NCBI RefSeq assembly: GCF_030272695.1
Contig: NZ_JARFYN010000012.1
Span: forward strand, 62,001 to 126,000
From: Martinezella calliandrae
GTDB lineage: Bacteria > Pseudomonadota > Alphaproteobacteria > Rhizobiales > Rhizobiaceae
DNA length: 64,000 nucleotides
Direction: 5' to 3'
Shown: positions 33,496 to 42,483 of the stretch, piece after piece
How positions within the stretch are numbered: position 1 is the stretch's first letter
How the letters are laid out: every line of letters starts with the position of its first letter
Program-made: the position numbers and the translations under genes
The notes under the pieces: model-generated
Database searches by the model: none
What the model saw: the letters and a program-made list of their open reading frames with translations, nothing else
What the model was told of the DNA's origin: nothing

Positions 33496-34290
33496 ATGTA
33501 TGCAACCAACTATCATCGTGCCTCCTCGGTCGACGAAGCCGTCAAGCTTCTGTCGGACGCACCGGACGGCAAATATGTCGCCGGCGGCATGACACTGATC
33601 GCCACCATGAAGCAGCGCCTGGCCTCGCCGAGCGATCTCGTTGATCTCCGGCATATCCCGACCCTGAAGGGTATCCGCGTCGACGGTCGCACAGTGACGA
33701 TCGGAGCTGCTACGACGCATGCGGAAGTCGCGTCCTCGGCGGCGATCCGCGCCGTCTGTGCGGCGCTCTGCGATCTTGCCGGCATGATCGGCGATCCGCA
33801 TGTCCGCCACATGGGCACGATCGGCGGCTCGGTCGCCAACAACGACCCGGCGGCGGACTATCCTTCGGCGATGTTGGGCCTGGGCGCCACGATCGTCACC
33901 GACAAGCGTCAGATCGCAGCCGATGATTTCTTCACCGGCCTGTTCGAGACAGCGCTGGAAGACGGCGAGCTGATCACGGCCATTACCTTCGAGGCGCCGG
34001 AAAAGGCCGGTTACGCCAAATTTCCCAATCCTGCCTCGCGTTACGCTATGACCGGCGTTTTCGTAACCAAGGGAGCGGGCGGTGCCCGAGTTGCCGTCAC
34101 CGGCGCGGGCGCGGATGGCGTGTTCCGTCATGCCGGCATGGAGCAGGCGCTGGCGGCGAACTGGTCGCCGGATGCGGTCGCCAATGCAGTCGTCGATTCG
34201 TCGACGCTGATGTCCGACCTGCATGCGACGGCCGAATACCGCGCCAATTTGATAAAAGTCATGGCGAAGCGTGCCGTAGCCGCGGCATAA
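33496..34290 (+). CDS. Molybdenum hydroxylase medium FAD-binding subunit (CoxM-like)
   Basis: A 264-residue FAD subunit. The flavin-binding motifs AGGMTLI (about residues 30-36) and TIGGSVANNDPAADYP (about 107-122) are those of the CoxM/XdhA FAD domain. It accepts electrons from the small subunit. The ATG at 33496 follows a GAGGAGGAG site, and the large subunit gene ends 20 bases earlier. A strong hairpin terminator lies 15 bases after the stop, so the operon ends here. Confidence 0.92.
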   Translation: MYATNYHRASSVDEAVKLLSDAPDGKYVAGGMTLIATMKQRLASPSDLVDLRHIPTLKGIRVDGRTVTIGAATTHAEVASSAAIRAVCAALCDLAGMIGDPHVRHMGTIGGSVANNDPAADYPSAMLGLGATIVTDKRQIAADDFFTGLFETALEDGELITAITFEAPEKAGYAKFPNPASRYAMTGVFVTKGAGGARVAVTGAGADGVFRHAGMEQALAANWSPDAVANAVVDSSTLMSDLHATAEYRANLIKVMAKRAVAAA

Positions 34291-34305
34291 ATCGCTTACA
34301 CAAAA

Positions 34306-34340
34306 GCCGGAAGGGCGGGCCTGCCCGCTCTTCCGGTTTC
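34306..34340 (+). terminator. Rho-independent terminator of the molybdenum hydroxylase operon
   Basis: CCGGAAGGGCGGGC pairs almost perfectly with GCCCGCTCTTCCGG around a 2-base loop and is followed by TTTC. The A-run before the stem would also allow function on the minus strand. Confidence 0.8.
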
Positions 34341-34362
34341 GTGCGTTCTGGACACGGGCCTG

Positions 34363-34388
34363 ATTGTCAAATCTCGGTGATTGACAAT
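34363..34388. promoter_or_regulatory. Inverted repeat in the hemA upstream region
   Basis: ATTGTCAA (34363-34370) and TTGACAAT (34381-34388) are exact inverted copies with a 10-base spacer. The right arm contains a TTGACA that could be the -35 element of the hemA promoter, although no good -10 is obvious. A repressor site is possible. Confidence 0.45.
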
Positions 34389-34510
34389 TCTTGTCTGGAA
34401 TAGTTCAAAATTATGGGCCATTTGCCGCAGCGGGGTGCGAAAGCGAAGCGGAGGGGTTGACGTGCAGACTGGCAAACATGAAAACCGGTCGCATGGTTCT
34501 GGAGCAGATG

Positions 34511-35722
34511 ATGGATTTCGAAGCATTTTTCAAAGGTGAACTGGACGGTCTACACAAGGAAGGCCGTTACCGCGTGTTCGCCGATCTGGAGCGTCAGCGC
34601 GGCAACTTTCCGCGTGCGACCTGGCATACGCCCGAAGGCTCCAAGGACGTAACGGTCTGGTGCTCGAACGACTATCTCGGCATGGGCCAGCACCCCAAGG
34701 TGATCGAAGCCATGAAAGAGGCCATCGATCACTGTGGCGCGGGTGCGGGAGGCACCCGGAATATTTCTGGCACCACCCACTACCATGTTCTGCTCGAACA
34801 GGAGCTCGCCGATCTGCACGGCAAGGAAGCGGCGCTGATCTTTACCTCCGGCTATATTTCCAACTGGGCGACGCTCGGCACGCTCGGCGCGAAGATTCCC
34901 GGCCTGATCATTTTTTCCGACGCGCTGAACCATGCGTCGATGATCGAGGGCATTCGCTACGCTAAGTGCGACAAGGTCATCTGGAAGCACAACGATCTGC
35001 ATGATCTCGAAGCCAAGCTCAAGGCCGCCGATCCGAAAGCGCCGAAGCTCATCGCTTTCGAGAGCGTCTATTCGATGGATGGCGACATCGCTCCGATCAA
35101 GGAGATCTGCGATCTCGCCGACAAATACGGCGCGATGACCTATCTCGATGAAGTGCATGCCGTTGGCATGTACGGCCCACGCGGCGGCGGTATCGCCGAG
35201 CGTGAAGGACTGATGGACCGGCTGACCGTCATCGAAGGTACGCTTGGCAAGGCCTTTGGCGTCATGGGCGGCTATATCGCCGCCTCGGCGGCGCTATGCG
35301 ATTTCATCCGGTCCTTTGCATCCGGCTTCATCTTCACGACGTCGCTGCCGCCGGCACTGGCTGCGGGCGCTGTTGCCTCCATCCAGCATCTAAAGGTCAG
35401 CCAGTTCGAACGCGCCCGCCATCAGGATCGCGTCCGCAAGCTGCGCGCTCAGCTCGACGCCGCAGGCATTCCGCACATGTCGAACCCAAGCCATGTCGTG
35501 CCGGTCATGGTCGGCGATGCCGCCAAGTGCAAGTGGATCTCGGATCTGCTGCTCGATTGCGGCGTCTACGTTCAACCGATCAACTATCCGACTGTGCCGA
35601 AGAAGACCGAGCGCCTGCGCATCACGCCGACGCCGCTGCATTCCGATGCCGATATCGAGCATCTCGTCAGCGCGCTGCATGCACTCTGGTCGCGCTGCGC
35701 GCTTGCCCGCGCCGTGGCATAA
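34511..35722 (+). CDS. hemA: 5-aminolevulinate synthase
   Basis: A 403-residue PLP enzyme that condenses glycine and succinyl-CoA to 5-aminolevulinate, the first step of heme (and cobalamin) synthesis by the C4 route used in alphaproteobacteria. The glycine-rich [12 protein letters not shown] segment, [11 protein letters not shown], and the Schiff-base Lys in [14 protein letters not shown] are clear. The ATG at 34511 is chosen because GGAG is 6 bases upstream and family members begin with MD; the length then matches the usual 400-405 residues. Confidence 0.96.
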   Translation: MDFEAFFKGELDGLHKEGRYRVFADLERQRGNFPRATWHTPEGSKDVTVWCSNDYLGMGQHPKVIEAMKEAIDHCGAGAGGTRNISGTTHYHVLLEQELADLHGKEAALIFTSGYISNWATLGTLGAKIPGLIIFSDALNHASMIEGIRYAKCDKVIWKHNDLHDLEAKLKAADPKAPKLIAFESVYSMDGDIAPIKEICDLADKYGAMTYLDEVHAVGMYGPRGGGIAEREGLMDRLTVIEGTLGKAFGVMGGYIAASAALCDFIRSFASGFIFTTSLPPALAAGAVASIQHLKVSQFERARHQDRVRKLRAQLDAAGIPHMSNPSHVVPVMVGDAAKCKWISDLLLDCGVYVQPINYPTVPKKTERLRITPTPLHSDADIEHLVSALHALWSRCALARAVA

Positions 35723-35749
35723 GCCGCCGGTTACATTTTTATCCTTTCG

Positions 35750-35787
35750 TCAGGGTGCGGAACGTTGTTTCCGCGCCCTGATTTATT
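35750..35787 (+). terminator. Rho-independent terminator of hemA
   Basis: TCAGGGTGCGGAA and TTCCGCGCCCTGA form a stem with one mismatch around a 6-base loop, followed by TTTATT. It lies 27 bases after the hemA stop. Confidence 0.8.
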
Positions 35788-35825
35788 GCGCACGGGAGAG
35801 CGGTGCTATTGAATTCGCGAGACGA

Positions 35826-36740
35826 TCAGGACGCTTGCCAGGCTTGCAACTGAGCGAGAGAAGCCGTCGCCCCGCCGCAAACAACGATAAGGATTCGTTC
35901 AAAACGGGCCAGTCGATCGGCATGGGCATAGGCGACCGCCAAAGCTGCACCGCAGGCCGGCTCCACGACCACGCGATGATCGTCAAGAAAGCGTGTGCAT
36001 GCGTTGACGGCAGCTCGATCGTCGACAACGACGCAATCAACGGGTAGTGTCTGCGTGATGTCGAAGGCGCGCTGGCAAACCTTTCGGGCGCCAAGCGACG
36101 TCGCAATGCTGGTAATGGCGGGCAATTCGACGCGCCTGCCGGCCTTCACGGAAGCCGCCAGAGACGCTGCGCCTTCGGTTTCCGCTGCTATCAACGGGAT
36201 ATCCTGCAGTCCGTTGCGCGCCAACCCTTCCGCGACGCCGGACAGAAGCCCGCCGCCGCCAACCGAAAGAACGACCGCGTCGAACGGAACGGCCGCTTTA
36301 ACGACCTCGTCGATGATCGTTGCATGCCCTGTCCACAAAATCGGATCATCGAACGGGTGTATGAATGCGGTTTCCACGTCGACCGCTTCGAGCGCGCGCT
36401 CGTTGGCCTCTTGCCAGGATGTTCCATGGACGAAGACCTCGGCGCCCTCCTGGCGGATCAGCGACTTTGCCCGTTCCGTCGTCGTCTCGGGAACGAAGAC
36501 CGACACCGGAATCGAGAGACGACGTCCGGCATAAGCGACCGCGATACCCGCATTGCCCCCGGAGGAAGAAATGAAACGCCGCTTTCCGCTTCTGGCGTGA
36601 TGCTCGCACGCCGCCCCTATACCTCGGATTTTGAACGAGCCGGGGGGCTGAAGCGCGTCCATCTTTAACCAGATGGCTCGCCCCGACGCTTGGCTTAGGG
36701 GACGGGATTCGAGGAGCGGAGTTTCGAGATGAAGTGCCAT
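35826..36740 (-). CDS. L-serine/threonine dehydratase-like PLP enzyme
   Basis: A 304-residue fold-type II PLP enzyme. The Schiff-base Lys is in PPGSFKIRG (about residue 36), the phosphate-binding loop is SSGGNAG (about 60), the second glycine-rich loop is VGGGGLLSG (about 165), and the C-terminal VCGGA contributes the residue that contacts the pyridine nitrogen. That Cys is characteristic of the serine dehydratase group. It would deaminate serine or threonine to a 2-oxo acid. The start at 36740 has GGAG 6 bases upstream. No regulatory ACT domain is present. Confidence 0.85.
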   Translation of the reverse strand: MALHLETPLLESRPLSQASGRAIWLKMDALQPPGSFKIRGIGAACEHHARSGKRRFISSSGGNAGIAVAYAGRRLSIPVSVFVPETTTERAKSLIRQEGAEVFVHGTSWQEANERALEAVDVETAFIHPFDDPILWTGHATIIDEVVKAAVPFDAVVLSVGGGGLLSGVAEGLARNGLQDIPLIAAETEGAASLAASVKAGRRVELPAITSIATSLGARKVCQRAFDITQTLPVDCVVVDDRAAVNACTRFLDDHRVVVEPACGAALAVAYAHADRLARFERILIVVCGGATASLAQLQAWQAS

Positions 36741-36875
36741 GAAATGCTCCATCAGAATGCGACGTTGGTGATGGTCTAGCGAATATGTTGAAAGTTCGTC
36801 GATCACAAACAGATAAGCAGACCTGCCGGTGAGAGCAGTCATCTACTTTGCGAACGTGCGCCCTTTCGCGGGCGC

Positions 36876-38075
36876 TTACGCGGCTTTTTCCCTTTGCTTT
36901 ACAAACACGGTGGCGTAGCGGCGGGCTTCATCATCGGCGGCAAAGACCGCATCCATCGTTTCGGCGCTGCCGATACCGATCATCTCGTCCATGACCGCTT
37001 CGGCAATATCCGCCATTTCCAGGAAGCCGATCCGTTCGTCCACGAACGCTTGGAAGGCAATCTCTTCGGCGGCATTCATGACGGCGCCCTGCAGTCCGCC
37101 GCGTTCCAGCGCGGTGCGCGCAAGACGCAGCGCAGGGAAGCGAACCTCGTCCGGCGCTTCGAAATCCAGCCGGGCTAGTTTTGCGAAGTCCAGCCGGTCG
37201 ACATTTAGTTTTGTCCGGGACGGATAGGTCAGCGCATAGCCGATGGCTGTGCGCATGTCCGGACAGCCGAGCTGCGCCAGCACCGAGCCGTCCGTATAAC
37301 CAACCATCGAATGAACAACGGATTGCGGATGGACGACGACCTCTATCTGTTCTGGACCGACATTGAACAGATGCTTGGCCTCGATCATCTCCAGCGCCTT
37401 GTTGAACATTGAAGCGCTGCCGATGGAGATTTTCAGGCCCATGGACCAGTTCGGATGGGCGCGCGCGGTCGCCGCTGTGACATTGGCCATCTCTTCGCGC
37501 GACCATGTGCGGAAGGGGCCGCCGGAAGCCGTCAGTATGATGCGCTCCACCGCATGCTGCTGGTCATCTTCCAGTGCCTGGAAAATCGCGCTGTGTTCGC
37601 TGTCCACTGGAATCAAACGCCCGCCGCCTTCGCTGACGGCGCGAACGAAGAGATCGCCGGCGGAAACCAGGCATTCTTTGTTGGCGAGCGCGATATCAGC
37701 GCCCCGGCGCGCTGCCTCCAACGTCGGCGCGAGGCCTGCAGTGCCGACGATCGCCGCCATTACCCAGTCCGAAGGGATGGAGGCCGCTTCGATCAGGGCG
37801 TTCCTGCCAGCGGCCGCGGCAATGCCAGTGCCGGCCAGCGCTTCCTTGAGCGCCTGATAGCGATCTTCATTGGCGGTGACGGCAAGTGCCGCGCCACAGG
37901 CCCTTGCCTGGCTTGCCAGGAGATCAATGTTGTCGTGTCCGGTGATTGCAGCGATATCGAAGGCTTCGCGTCCACCCAGTTGGGCGATGACGTCAAGCGT
38001 GTTTTGGCCGATCGAGCCAGTCGAACCCAATATCGTCAGGCGGCGCGGCGCTTTGCTCCCGGTTGTCATTTCCAA
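36876..38075 (-). CDS. dxr: 1-deoxy-D-xylulose 5-phosphate reductoisomerase
   Basis: A 399-residue enzyme of the MEP isoprenoid pathway, making 2-C-methylerythritol 4-phosphate with NADPH. The nucleotide-binding LGSTGSIGQNTLDV motif is at about residues 16-29, the metal-binding VDSEHSA motif at about 157-163, and the flexible-loop/active-site SGGPFR region at about 190. Full length. It is monocistronic here, away from other isoprenoid genes. Confidence 0.96.
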   Translation of the reverse strand: MEMTTGSKAPRRLTILGSTGSIGQNTLDVIAQLGGREAFDIAAITGHDNIDLLASQARACGAALAVTANEDRYQALKEALAGTGIAAAAGRNALIEAASIPSDWVMAAIVGTAGLAPTLEAARRGADIALANKECLVSAGDLFVRAVSEGGGRLIPVDSEHSAIFQALEDDQQHAVERIILTASGGPFRTWSREEMANVTAATARAHPNWSMGLKISIGSASMFNKALEMIEAKHLFNVGPEQIEVVVHPQSVVHSMVGYTDGSVLAQLGCPDMRTAIGYALTYPSRTKLNVDRLDFAKLARLDFEAPDEVRFPALRLARTALERGGLQGAVMNAAEEIAFQAFVDERIGFLEMADIAEAVMDEMIGIGSAETMDAVFAADDEARRYATVFVKQREKAA

Positions 38076-38276
38076 GTATCCGCATCTTGCTGTCGTCGCC
38101 CATGGCTCTACAGGGGATCGCGAAAGGCGGCAAGTCCGCAGGCAAGTCGGCGAGCCTCGGCCCGCGTTCCATTATTCGTGAAATTACTGACTTTAACAGT
38201 AATTTACAGGTATCTTATGAACCAATATGGAGATGCCGCGTTTTCCCCGTTCTGCAGGACTGCGGGAGTTGGGGCG

Positions 38277-38543
38277 ATGGTTTTCAAAGCGGCAACGTTT
38301 CATGGTGTCGAAACCAAAATCGAGAGCGAAAATGCCCGGCGCTCGGCGCTGGAATCCGCCGTTGCGAATGCTCTGGCCGTCGCCGGCGGCCTCGACGCCT
38401 CCGACGTCATCGTCATCGCCGCGGGCCAGGAAATCCGGCTCCATGGGATGGTTGCAACACAGCAAGAGGTCGAACGCGCGACCGCGGTGGCGGAGGCCGT
38501 GCCGGGGGTGAGACTGGTGCGGAATATGATCGAGGTGGGGTGA
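38277..38543 (+). CDS. BON-domain protein
   Basis: An 88-residue protein with a single BON-like fold: a helix (ALESAVANALAVAGGLD), strand DVIVIAAGQEIRLHGMV, helix EVERATAVAEAV and strand VRLVRNMIEV. BON domains bind membranes or polymers, and are usually found in envelope stress proteins. No signal peptide is seen from the chosen ATG at 38277 (GGGAG 8 bases upstream); an in-frame ATG at 38217 would add 20 residues. A terminator follows at 38617. Confidence 0.75.
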   Translation: MVFKAATFHGVETKIESENARRSALESAVANALAVAGGLDASDVIVIAAGQEIRLHGMVATQQEVERATAVAEAVPGVRLVRNMIEVG

Positions 38544-38870
38544 GCCTGTTAGGTTTTCCGACCGTGGAGGCGACTTGCTGGAAGCTGCCTGGACGCTCAA
38601 TCAACCGGATATGGGCGTCACCCAAATCAAGGTGACTTTTTTCATGAGAGGCAGTCGAGCGGCAATAGAACCCGCGACCACCTTCGACACGCACTTTGCG
38701 CGACGGCTTGCCGTTGCCAATTATCTTTGAGGCGAGTGCTACATCCGGAGGCCGAGGGCCTTTCACTTCATGCAGCCAAGCGAATAAGAGGCTACAGTAG
38801 CGCCGTCTAGCGAGTGCCCACGAAAGACCCGGAGGCGAAAGCCGGTTCAAGCTTTTAGGATAGGCTCTAT
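38544..38870. other. Intergenic stretch, no supported gene
   Basis: This 327-base gap carries the terminator of the BON gene near its left end. A minus-strand open frame crosses it but overlaps the BON gene and terminator and has no ribosome site. Its base composition is lower in GC than the flanks, matching the neighbouring DUF3307 gene. Confidence 0.4.
38617..38643 (+). terminator. Rho-independent terminator of the BON gene
   Basis: GTCACC and GGTGAC form a 6-bp stem around an 8-base loop, followed directly by seven T residues. Confidence 0.75.
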
Positions 38871-39188
38871 ATGGAACCGATTTTGATGATGGCGCTAATG
38901 TTGCTTGGCGCGCATTGGGTATGCGACTACCCGTTGCAAGGTGAATTCCTTGCTACAGCAAAGGTCAAGGGACCGCTGCGGTTCTACCATCTTGTCGCCC
39001 ATGCCGGCATTCATGGGGCCGCCGTTGGGCTGGTAACGGGTAGCGTCTGGCTCGGCCTGGCGGAATGGCTGGCCCATACCGTCATCGACGAGCTCAAGGT
39101 GAGGGGCATAACGAGGCTAGCCTTGGATCAGGTCCTACATATCGTCTGCAAGGCCATTTGGCTGATGATCATCTTTGGAAAGCTCTGA
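38871..39188 (+). CDS. DUF3307-family membrane protein
   Basis: A 105-residue protein with about three membrane segments: residues 1-18 (ILMMALMLLGAHWVCD), 42-65 (HLVAHAGIHGAAVGLVTGSVW) and 85-102. The pattern HWVCDYPLQG, then LVAHAGIH, then HTVIDELK and DQVLHIVCKA matches the DUF3307 family, found in bacteria and in phage or plasmid contexts. Function is unknown. It lies beside the tRNA-Arg gene, a common site for phage integration, so a prophage remnant is conceivable. Confidence 0.75.
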   Translation: MEPILMMALMLLGAHWVCDYPLQGEFLATAKVKGPLRFYHLVAHAGIHGAAVGLVTGSVWLGLAEWLAHTVIDELKVRGITRLALDQVLHIVCKAIWLMIIFGKL

Positions 39189-39484
39189 AAACGCAGTTCG
39201 CCGACTTGATGCCTGCGGCGGCCCTTCTTAGCCGCTGCCGGCCTCTGGTGTCCTAGAGGAAACCCACGTGCTCCCCAAACGGCACGTCATCATCCCAATT
39301 CCCGCTTCCTAACCGTTCGCTTTCGCCAGAGAGCCGTTCCTCGGGATGAGGCACCGTCTCGCTGTCCGATGCATCGCGGCGATGATCCGGATGTCGGCCT
39401 GACATTTGGTCGTCATCGCTTGCTTCAGTAAGATTGCAAGCGAACTGTTCTAACCCATGTGTCCGGTATGGACAGAGAGGCGAA
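39189..39484. other. Spacer between DUF3307 gene and tRNA-Arg with a possible gene remnant
   Basis: The minus strand from 39405 to 39253 can encode about 50 residues of acidic sequence containing GNWDDDVPFG, reminiscent of acidic tails of phage DNA-binding proteins, but without a ribosome site or upstream domain. It may be a fragment of a lost gene next to the tRNA. Confidence 0.25.
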
Positions 39485-39783
39485 TGGTGTCCACGAGAGG
39501 ATTCGAACCTCCGACCCCAGGATTCATACCACTTCGACTTTTGCCGCCGCCCGGAGGGCGTTCGTGGTCTGGACTGTCCCTTCACCATAGGCCGAAGCCC
39601 TTAGGTGCTGCCCATCCAGTCTCTACACCTTCACCGGATTTCTCCGGAGCTTGGCTCGGGATTGGCATGCTGGAAGACCAGCGAAGCGTTCCCCGACTTT
39701 GAGCAGATCGATTGCAGCGTTTCCAGCTACAACCCCCAATTCATTCAGGAATCCTGTGCTCTATCCTGCTGAGCTACGTGGAC
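39485..39783 (-). tRNA. tRNA-Arg(CCU) interrupted by a group I intron
   Basis: On the minus strand the 5' exon (39783-39747, 37 nt) gives acceptor strand GTCCACG, TA, D arm GCTC...GAGC and half of the anticodon arm CAGGA-TTCCT. The 3' exon (39524-39485) supplies AATCCTG, a 5-base variable loop, the T arm GGAGG-TTCGAAT-CCTCT, acceptor strand CGTGGAC, discriminator A and an encoded CCA. Joined, all stems pair and the loop TTCCTAA has anticodon CCT. The 222-base insert between T36 and A37 is the intron. Confidence 0.93.
39525..39746 (-). ncRNA. Group I intron in tRNA-Arg(CCU)
   Basis: The insert obeys group I splice rules: the 5' exon ends in T, the intron ends in G, and a P1 helix can form between exon ATTCCT and intron GGGGGT a few bases inside, placing a U-G pair at the 5' site. 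Core-like segments follow, such as GTAGAGACTGG and GAAGGGACAGTCCAGACCA (P7/P3 region). It is 222 nt with no endonuclease gene. A self-splicing intron in this tRNA of Agrobacterium was described by Reinhold-Hurek and Shub (1992); this appears to be its relative. Confidence 0.88.
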
Positions 39784-39794
39784 ACAACACCCCT

Positions 39795-39823
39795 CCAATA
39801 GCGTAGGCTCGCAGGCCGAGCAA
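39795..39823 (-). promoter_or_regulatory. Promoter candidate for tRNA-Arg(CCU)
   Basis: On the minus strand TTGCTC (39823-39818) and TATTGG (39800-39795) are separated by 17 bases. The expected start of transcription falls a few bases before the mature 5' end of the tRNA. Confidence 0.45.
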
Positions 39824-39926
39824 CCGCTCTTTTGCGGAATTCGTCTTCAACAACTCACCAGAGCATGCGCGCAACAGCGCGTATTCCGTGAGCCATGATC
39901 CGGCGCACGGAAAGAGAGTGAATACG

Positions 39927-41087
39927 TCAGGCGTCCAGGCGCTGCTCGGCGAGCCGCACCCAGTAGGAGATGCCGTGGGCGATCGCTTCGTCGTTGAAGT
40001 CGTAGGCCGGGTTGTGCAGACCGGCTGTCTCGCCGTTGCCGACGAAGATGAAGGCGCCGGGGCGGGCGTTTAGCATATAGGAGAAATCCTCACCGCCCAT
40101 CATGGGATCGACTTCGGGGATGACGTTGGCCGGGCCGGCGATATCGCGCGCGGCCGCAATTGCGTGCTCGGTCTCCTTGGCATGGTTGACGGTTACCGGA
40201 TAGTTGCGGTGGAACTGGATGTCTGCTTCAGCGTCGTGGCTTGCGGCGATGCCACTGACAATCTGCCTGAAGCGCTGCTCGGCGAGATCGCGGATCTCCG
40301 GGTCGAGCGTGCGCACGGTGCCCGCGAAGCTGGCGTCGTTCGGAATGACATTATAGGCGTTGCCGGCATTGAACTTGGTCACCGAGACGACCACCGACTT
40401 CAGCGGGTTGGTGCTGCGCGAGGCGATGAGCTGCAGATTGGTGATGATCTGCGCACCGATGGCGATGGGATCGATGGTCTTGTGCGGCATGGCGGCGTGG
40501 CCGCCGCGGCCCTTGATGGTGATGGTGAATTCGTCGGTCGCCGCCATAATCGCGCCCTTGCGGATGGCGAAGTGGCCGACCGGCAGGCCCGGCAGATTGT
40601 GCATGCCGTAGACCTCGGCGATCTGGAAGCGTTCCATCATGCCGTCCTTGACCATTGCATCGCCACCGGCGCCGCCCTCTTCAGCCGGTTGGAAGATGAC
40701 AGCGATGTTGCCGTTGAAGTTGCGGGTCTCGGCCAGATATTTGGCGGCCCCGAGCAACATGGCGGTGTGGCCGTCATGGCCGCAAGCGTGCATCTTGCCG
40801 GGCGTGGTGGAAGCCCAAGGCTTGCCGGTGATTTCAGTGAGCGGCAGAGCATCCATGTCGGCGCGCAGGCCGACCGTGCGGCCTTCACCCTTGCCGCGGA
40901 TAAGGCCGACGACGCCGGTGCGGCCAATGCCGGTGACGACCTCGTCGACACCGAAAGCCCTGAGCTTCTCGGCGACGAAGGCGGCGGTATTTTCCACCGC
41001 ATACAACAGCTCAGGCCTTGTGTGGATATAACGACGCCATTCCGTCACTTCGTCCTGGAGTTCGGCGGCTCTGTTCAAAATCGGCAT
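39927..41087 (-). CDS. M20-family amidohydrolase (aminoacylase/hippurate hydrolase type)
   Basis: A 386-residue metallohydrolase of the M20D subgroup. Metal and catalytic motifs are visible: RADMDALP (about 73-80), HACGHDGHTAML (about 99-110), FQPAEEGGAGG (about 131-141), YGMHN (about 160-164), and MMGGEDFSYM near residue 335. It probably removes N-acyl groups from amino acids, but related enzymes act on indole-acetyl amino acids and similar compounds, so the substrate is open. It is cytoplasmic and monocistronic. Confidence 0.88.
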   Translation of the reverse strand: MPILNRAAELQDEVTEWRRYIHTRPELLYAVENTAAFVAEKLRAFGVDEVVTGIGRTGVVGLIRGKGEGRTVGLRADMDALPLTEITGKPWASTTPGKMHACGHDGHTAMLLGAAKYLAETRNFNGNIAVIFQPAEEGGAGGDAMVKDGMMERFQIAEVYGMHNLPGLPVGHFAIRKGAIMAATDEFTITIKGRGGHAAMPHKTIDPIAIGAQIITNLQLIASRSTNPLKSVVVSVTKFNAGNAYNVIPNDASFAGTVRTLDPEIRDLAEQRFRQIVSGIAASHDAEADIQFHRNYPVTVNHAKETEHAIAAARDIAGPANVIPEVDPMMGGEDFSYMLNARPGAFIFVGNGETAGLHNPAYDFNDEAIAHGISYWVRLAEQRLDA

Positions 41088-41303
41088 GCTGATTTTTCCT
41101 GCTGCTCAATATCGGATTCGGGTCTAGCAATTTGGTGCGGCACCAACCTCGGACATCACATCGCACTTTTCGTTGCCATGCGCGTGATCACAAGGCTGTG
41201 ATGCATAGGTAATAAACTCGTCAATCGCCTTTGCCTTCTCCTAGCCATATAGGTTAAATAGGGGGAGCTTTCGAGAAAATTCCGGATTTCTGAAGGATAG
41301 ACC

Positions 41304-42470
41304 GTGCCGACGAAGCAAAATCGTTTGTATGCCGCCATGCGGCTTGTTCCCATGGCCGCAGCAGCATCTATGCTTTTCCTGTCGACCGCGCATGTGGCGG
41401 AAGCCAATCCGCATATCCTCGTCGATGTCAGCACCGGCCGCGTGCTCGACCATGAAGAAGCCTTCCGCAAGTGGTATCCGGCTTCGCTGACGAAGCTGAT
41501 GACGGTCTATGTTACCTTCCGCGCTATCCAGTCCGGCCAGATCACGCTTGATACGCCCGTCGTCATGTCCAAGCTTTCTTCGTCGCAGCCGCCGGCGAAG
41601 ATGTATTTCAAGCCGGGCCAGAAGATGACGCTCGACAACGCCTTGAAGATGATGCTGGTCAAATCCGCCAATGACCTCGCGATGGCGATCGCCGAGACGG
41701 TCGGCGGTTCCGAGCAGGGCTTCGTTGCGCGCATGAACGCGGAAGCCGCGCGCCTCGGCATGCGCGACACGCGCTATATCAATCCCAATGGCTTGCCGGG
41801 CAAGGGTCAGTACACCACCGCGCGAGATCTCGCGGTTGTCAGCGTCGCGCTGCGCCGCGAGTTCCCGCAATATGCGAGCTATTTCTCTCTTGAAGGCTTT
41901 ACCAACGGCGTAAAGCAGGTGCCGAACATCAACATGCTTATTGGCCGTTTCGACGGCGCCGATGGCATGAAGACCGGGTTCATCTGCGCTTCCGGCTTCA
42001 ATCAGATCGCCTCGGCCACCCGCAACGGCCGCACGCTGATCTCCGTTGTTCTCGGCACGGACAGCCTTGCGGCACGCGCCGACGATTCCGCCAATTTCCT
42101 CGAAAAGGGTTTTGAGAACCAGTTTACCGGACGGGACACGCTGGCAAGCCTGCAACCCTATGGGCAGGACCAGGACGAGGTCGCCGACGTCACTGCCGAT
42201 ATCTGCAGCGCCAAGGGCGCAAAGGCCCGCAGCGAGACGCGCGACCCGACGGGGCGTACGAAAGTGGAGTCGCCCTACATCCATGAAATGGATCACGATC
42301 CGAATTTCGTCTATGCGGGCCTCATTGGCGGCCAGGACGTCGCGACTGCAAGCAAGGGCGATCAGGAAGACACGACCGCCAAAGGCGACAAGGCTGTGAA
42401 GGGCAATAAAATTGTTGCCACGCGCGATGTCACCGGCATACCCATCCCCATGCCGCGTCCCACTTTCTGA
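41304..42470 (+). CDS. D-alanyl-D-alanine carboxypeptidase (DacF/DacC-like)
   Basis: A 388-residue penicillin-binding protein of family S11. A signal peptide spans about residues 1-35 (cleavage near A-E-A). The active-site motifs are SLTK (SxxK, about 62-65), SAN (about 118-120) and KTG (about 224-226). It trims peptidoglycan stem peptides in the periplasm. The C-terminal 100 residues are hydrophilic and rich in Lys/Asp, with no clear membrane-anchoring helix. Translation begins at the GTG at 41304 with AAGGA upstream. Confidence 0.9.
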   Translation: MPTKQNRLYAAMRLVPMAAAASMLFLSTAHVAEANPHILVDVSTGRVLDHEEAFRKWYPASLTKLMTVYVTFRAIQSGQITLDTPVVMSKLSSSQPPAKMYFKPGQKMTLDNALKMMLVKSANDLAMAIAETVGGSEQGFVARMNAEAARLGMRDTRYINPNGLPGKGQYTTARDLAVVSVALRREFPQYASYFSLEGFTNGVKQVPNINMLIGRFDGADGMKTGFICASGFNQIASATRNGRTLISVVLGTDSLAARADDSANFLEKGFENQFTGRDTLASLQPYGQDQDEVADVTADICSAKGAKARSETRDPTGRTKVESPYIHEMDHDPNFVYAGLIGGQDVATASKGDQEDTTAKGDKAVKGNKIVATRDVTGIPIPMPRPTF

Positions 42471-42483
42471 TCGGACCTGAGCC

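Noticed and set aside
38413..38850. Minus-strand frame over the BON gene and the following gap
   Set aside because: It overlaps a BON gene and its terminator, lacks a ribosome site and resembles no family.
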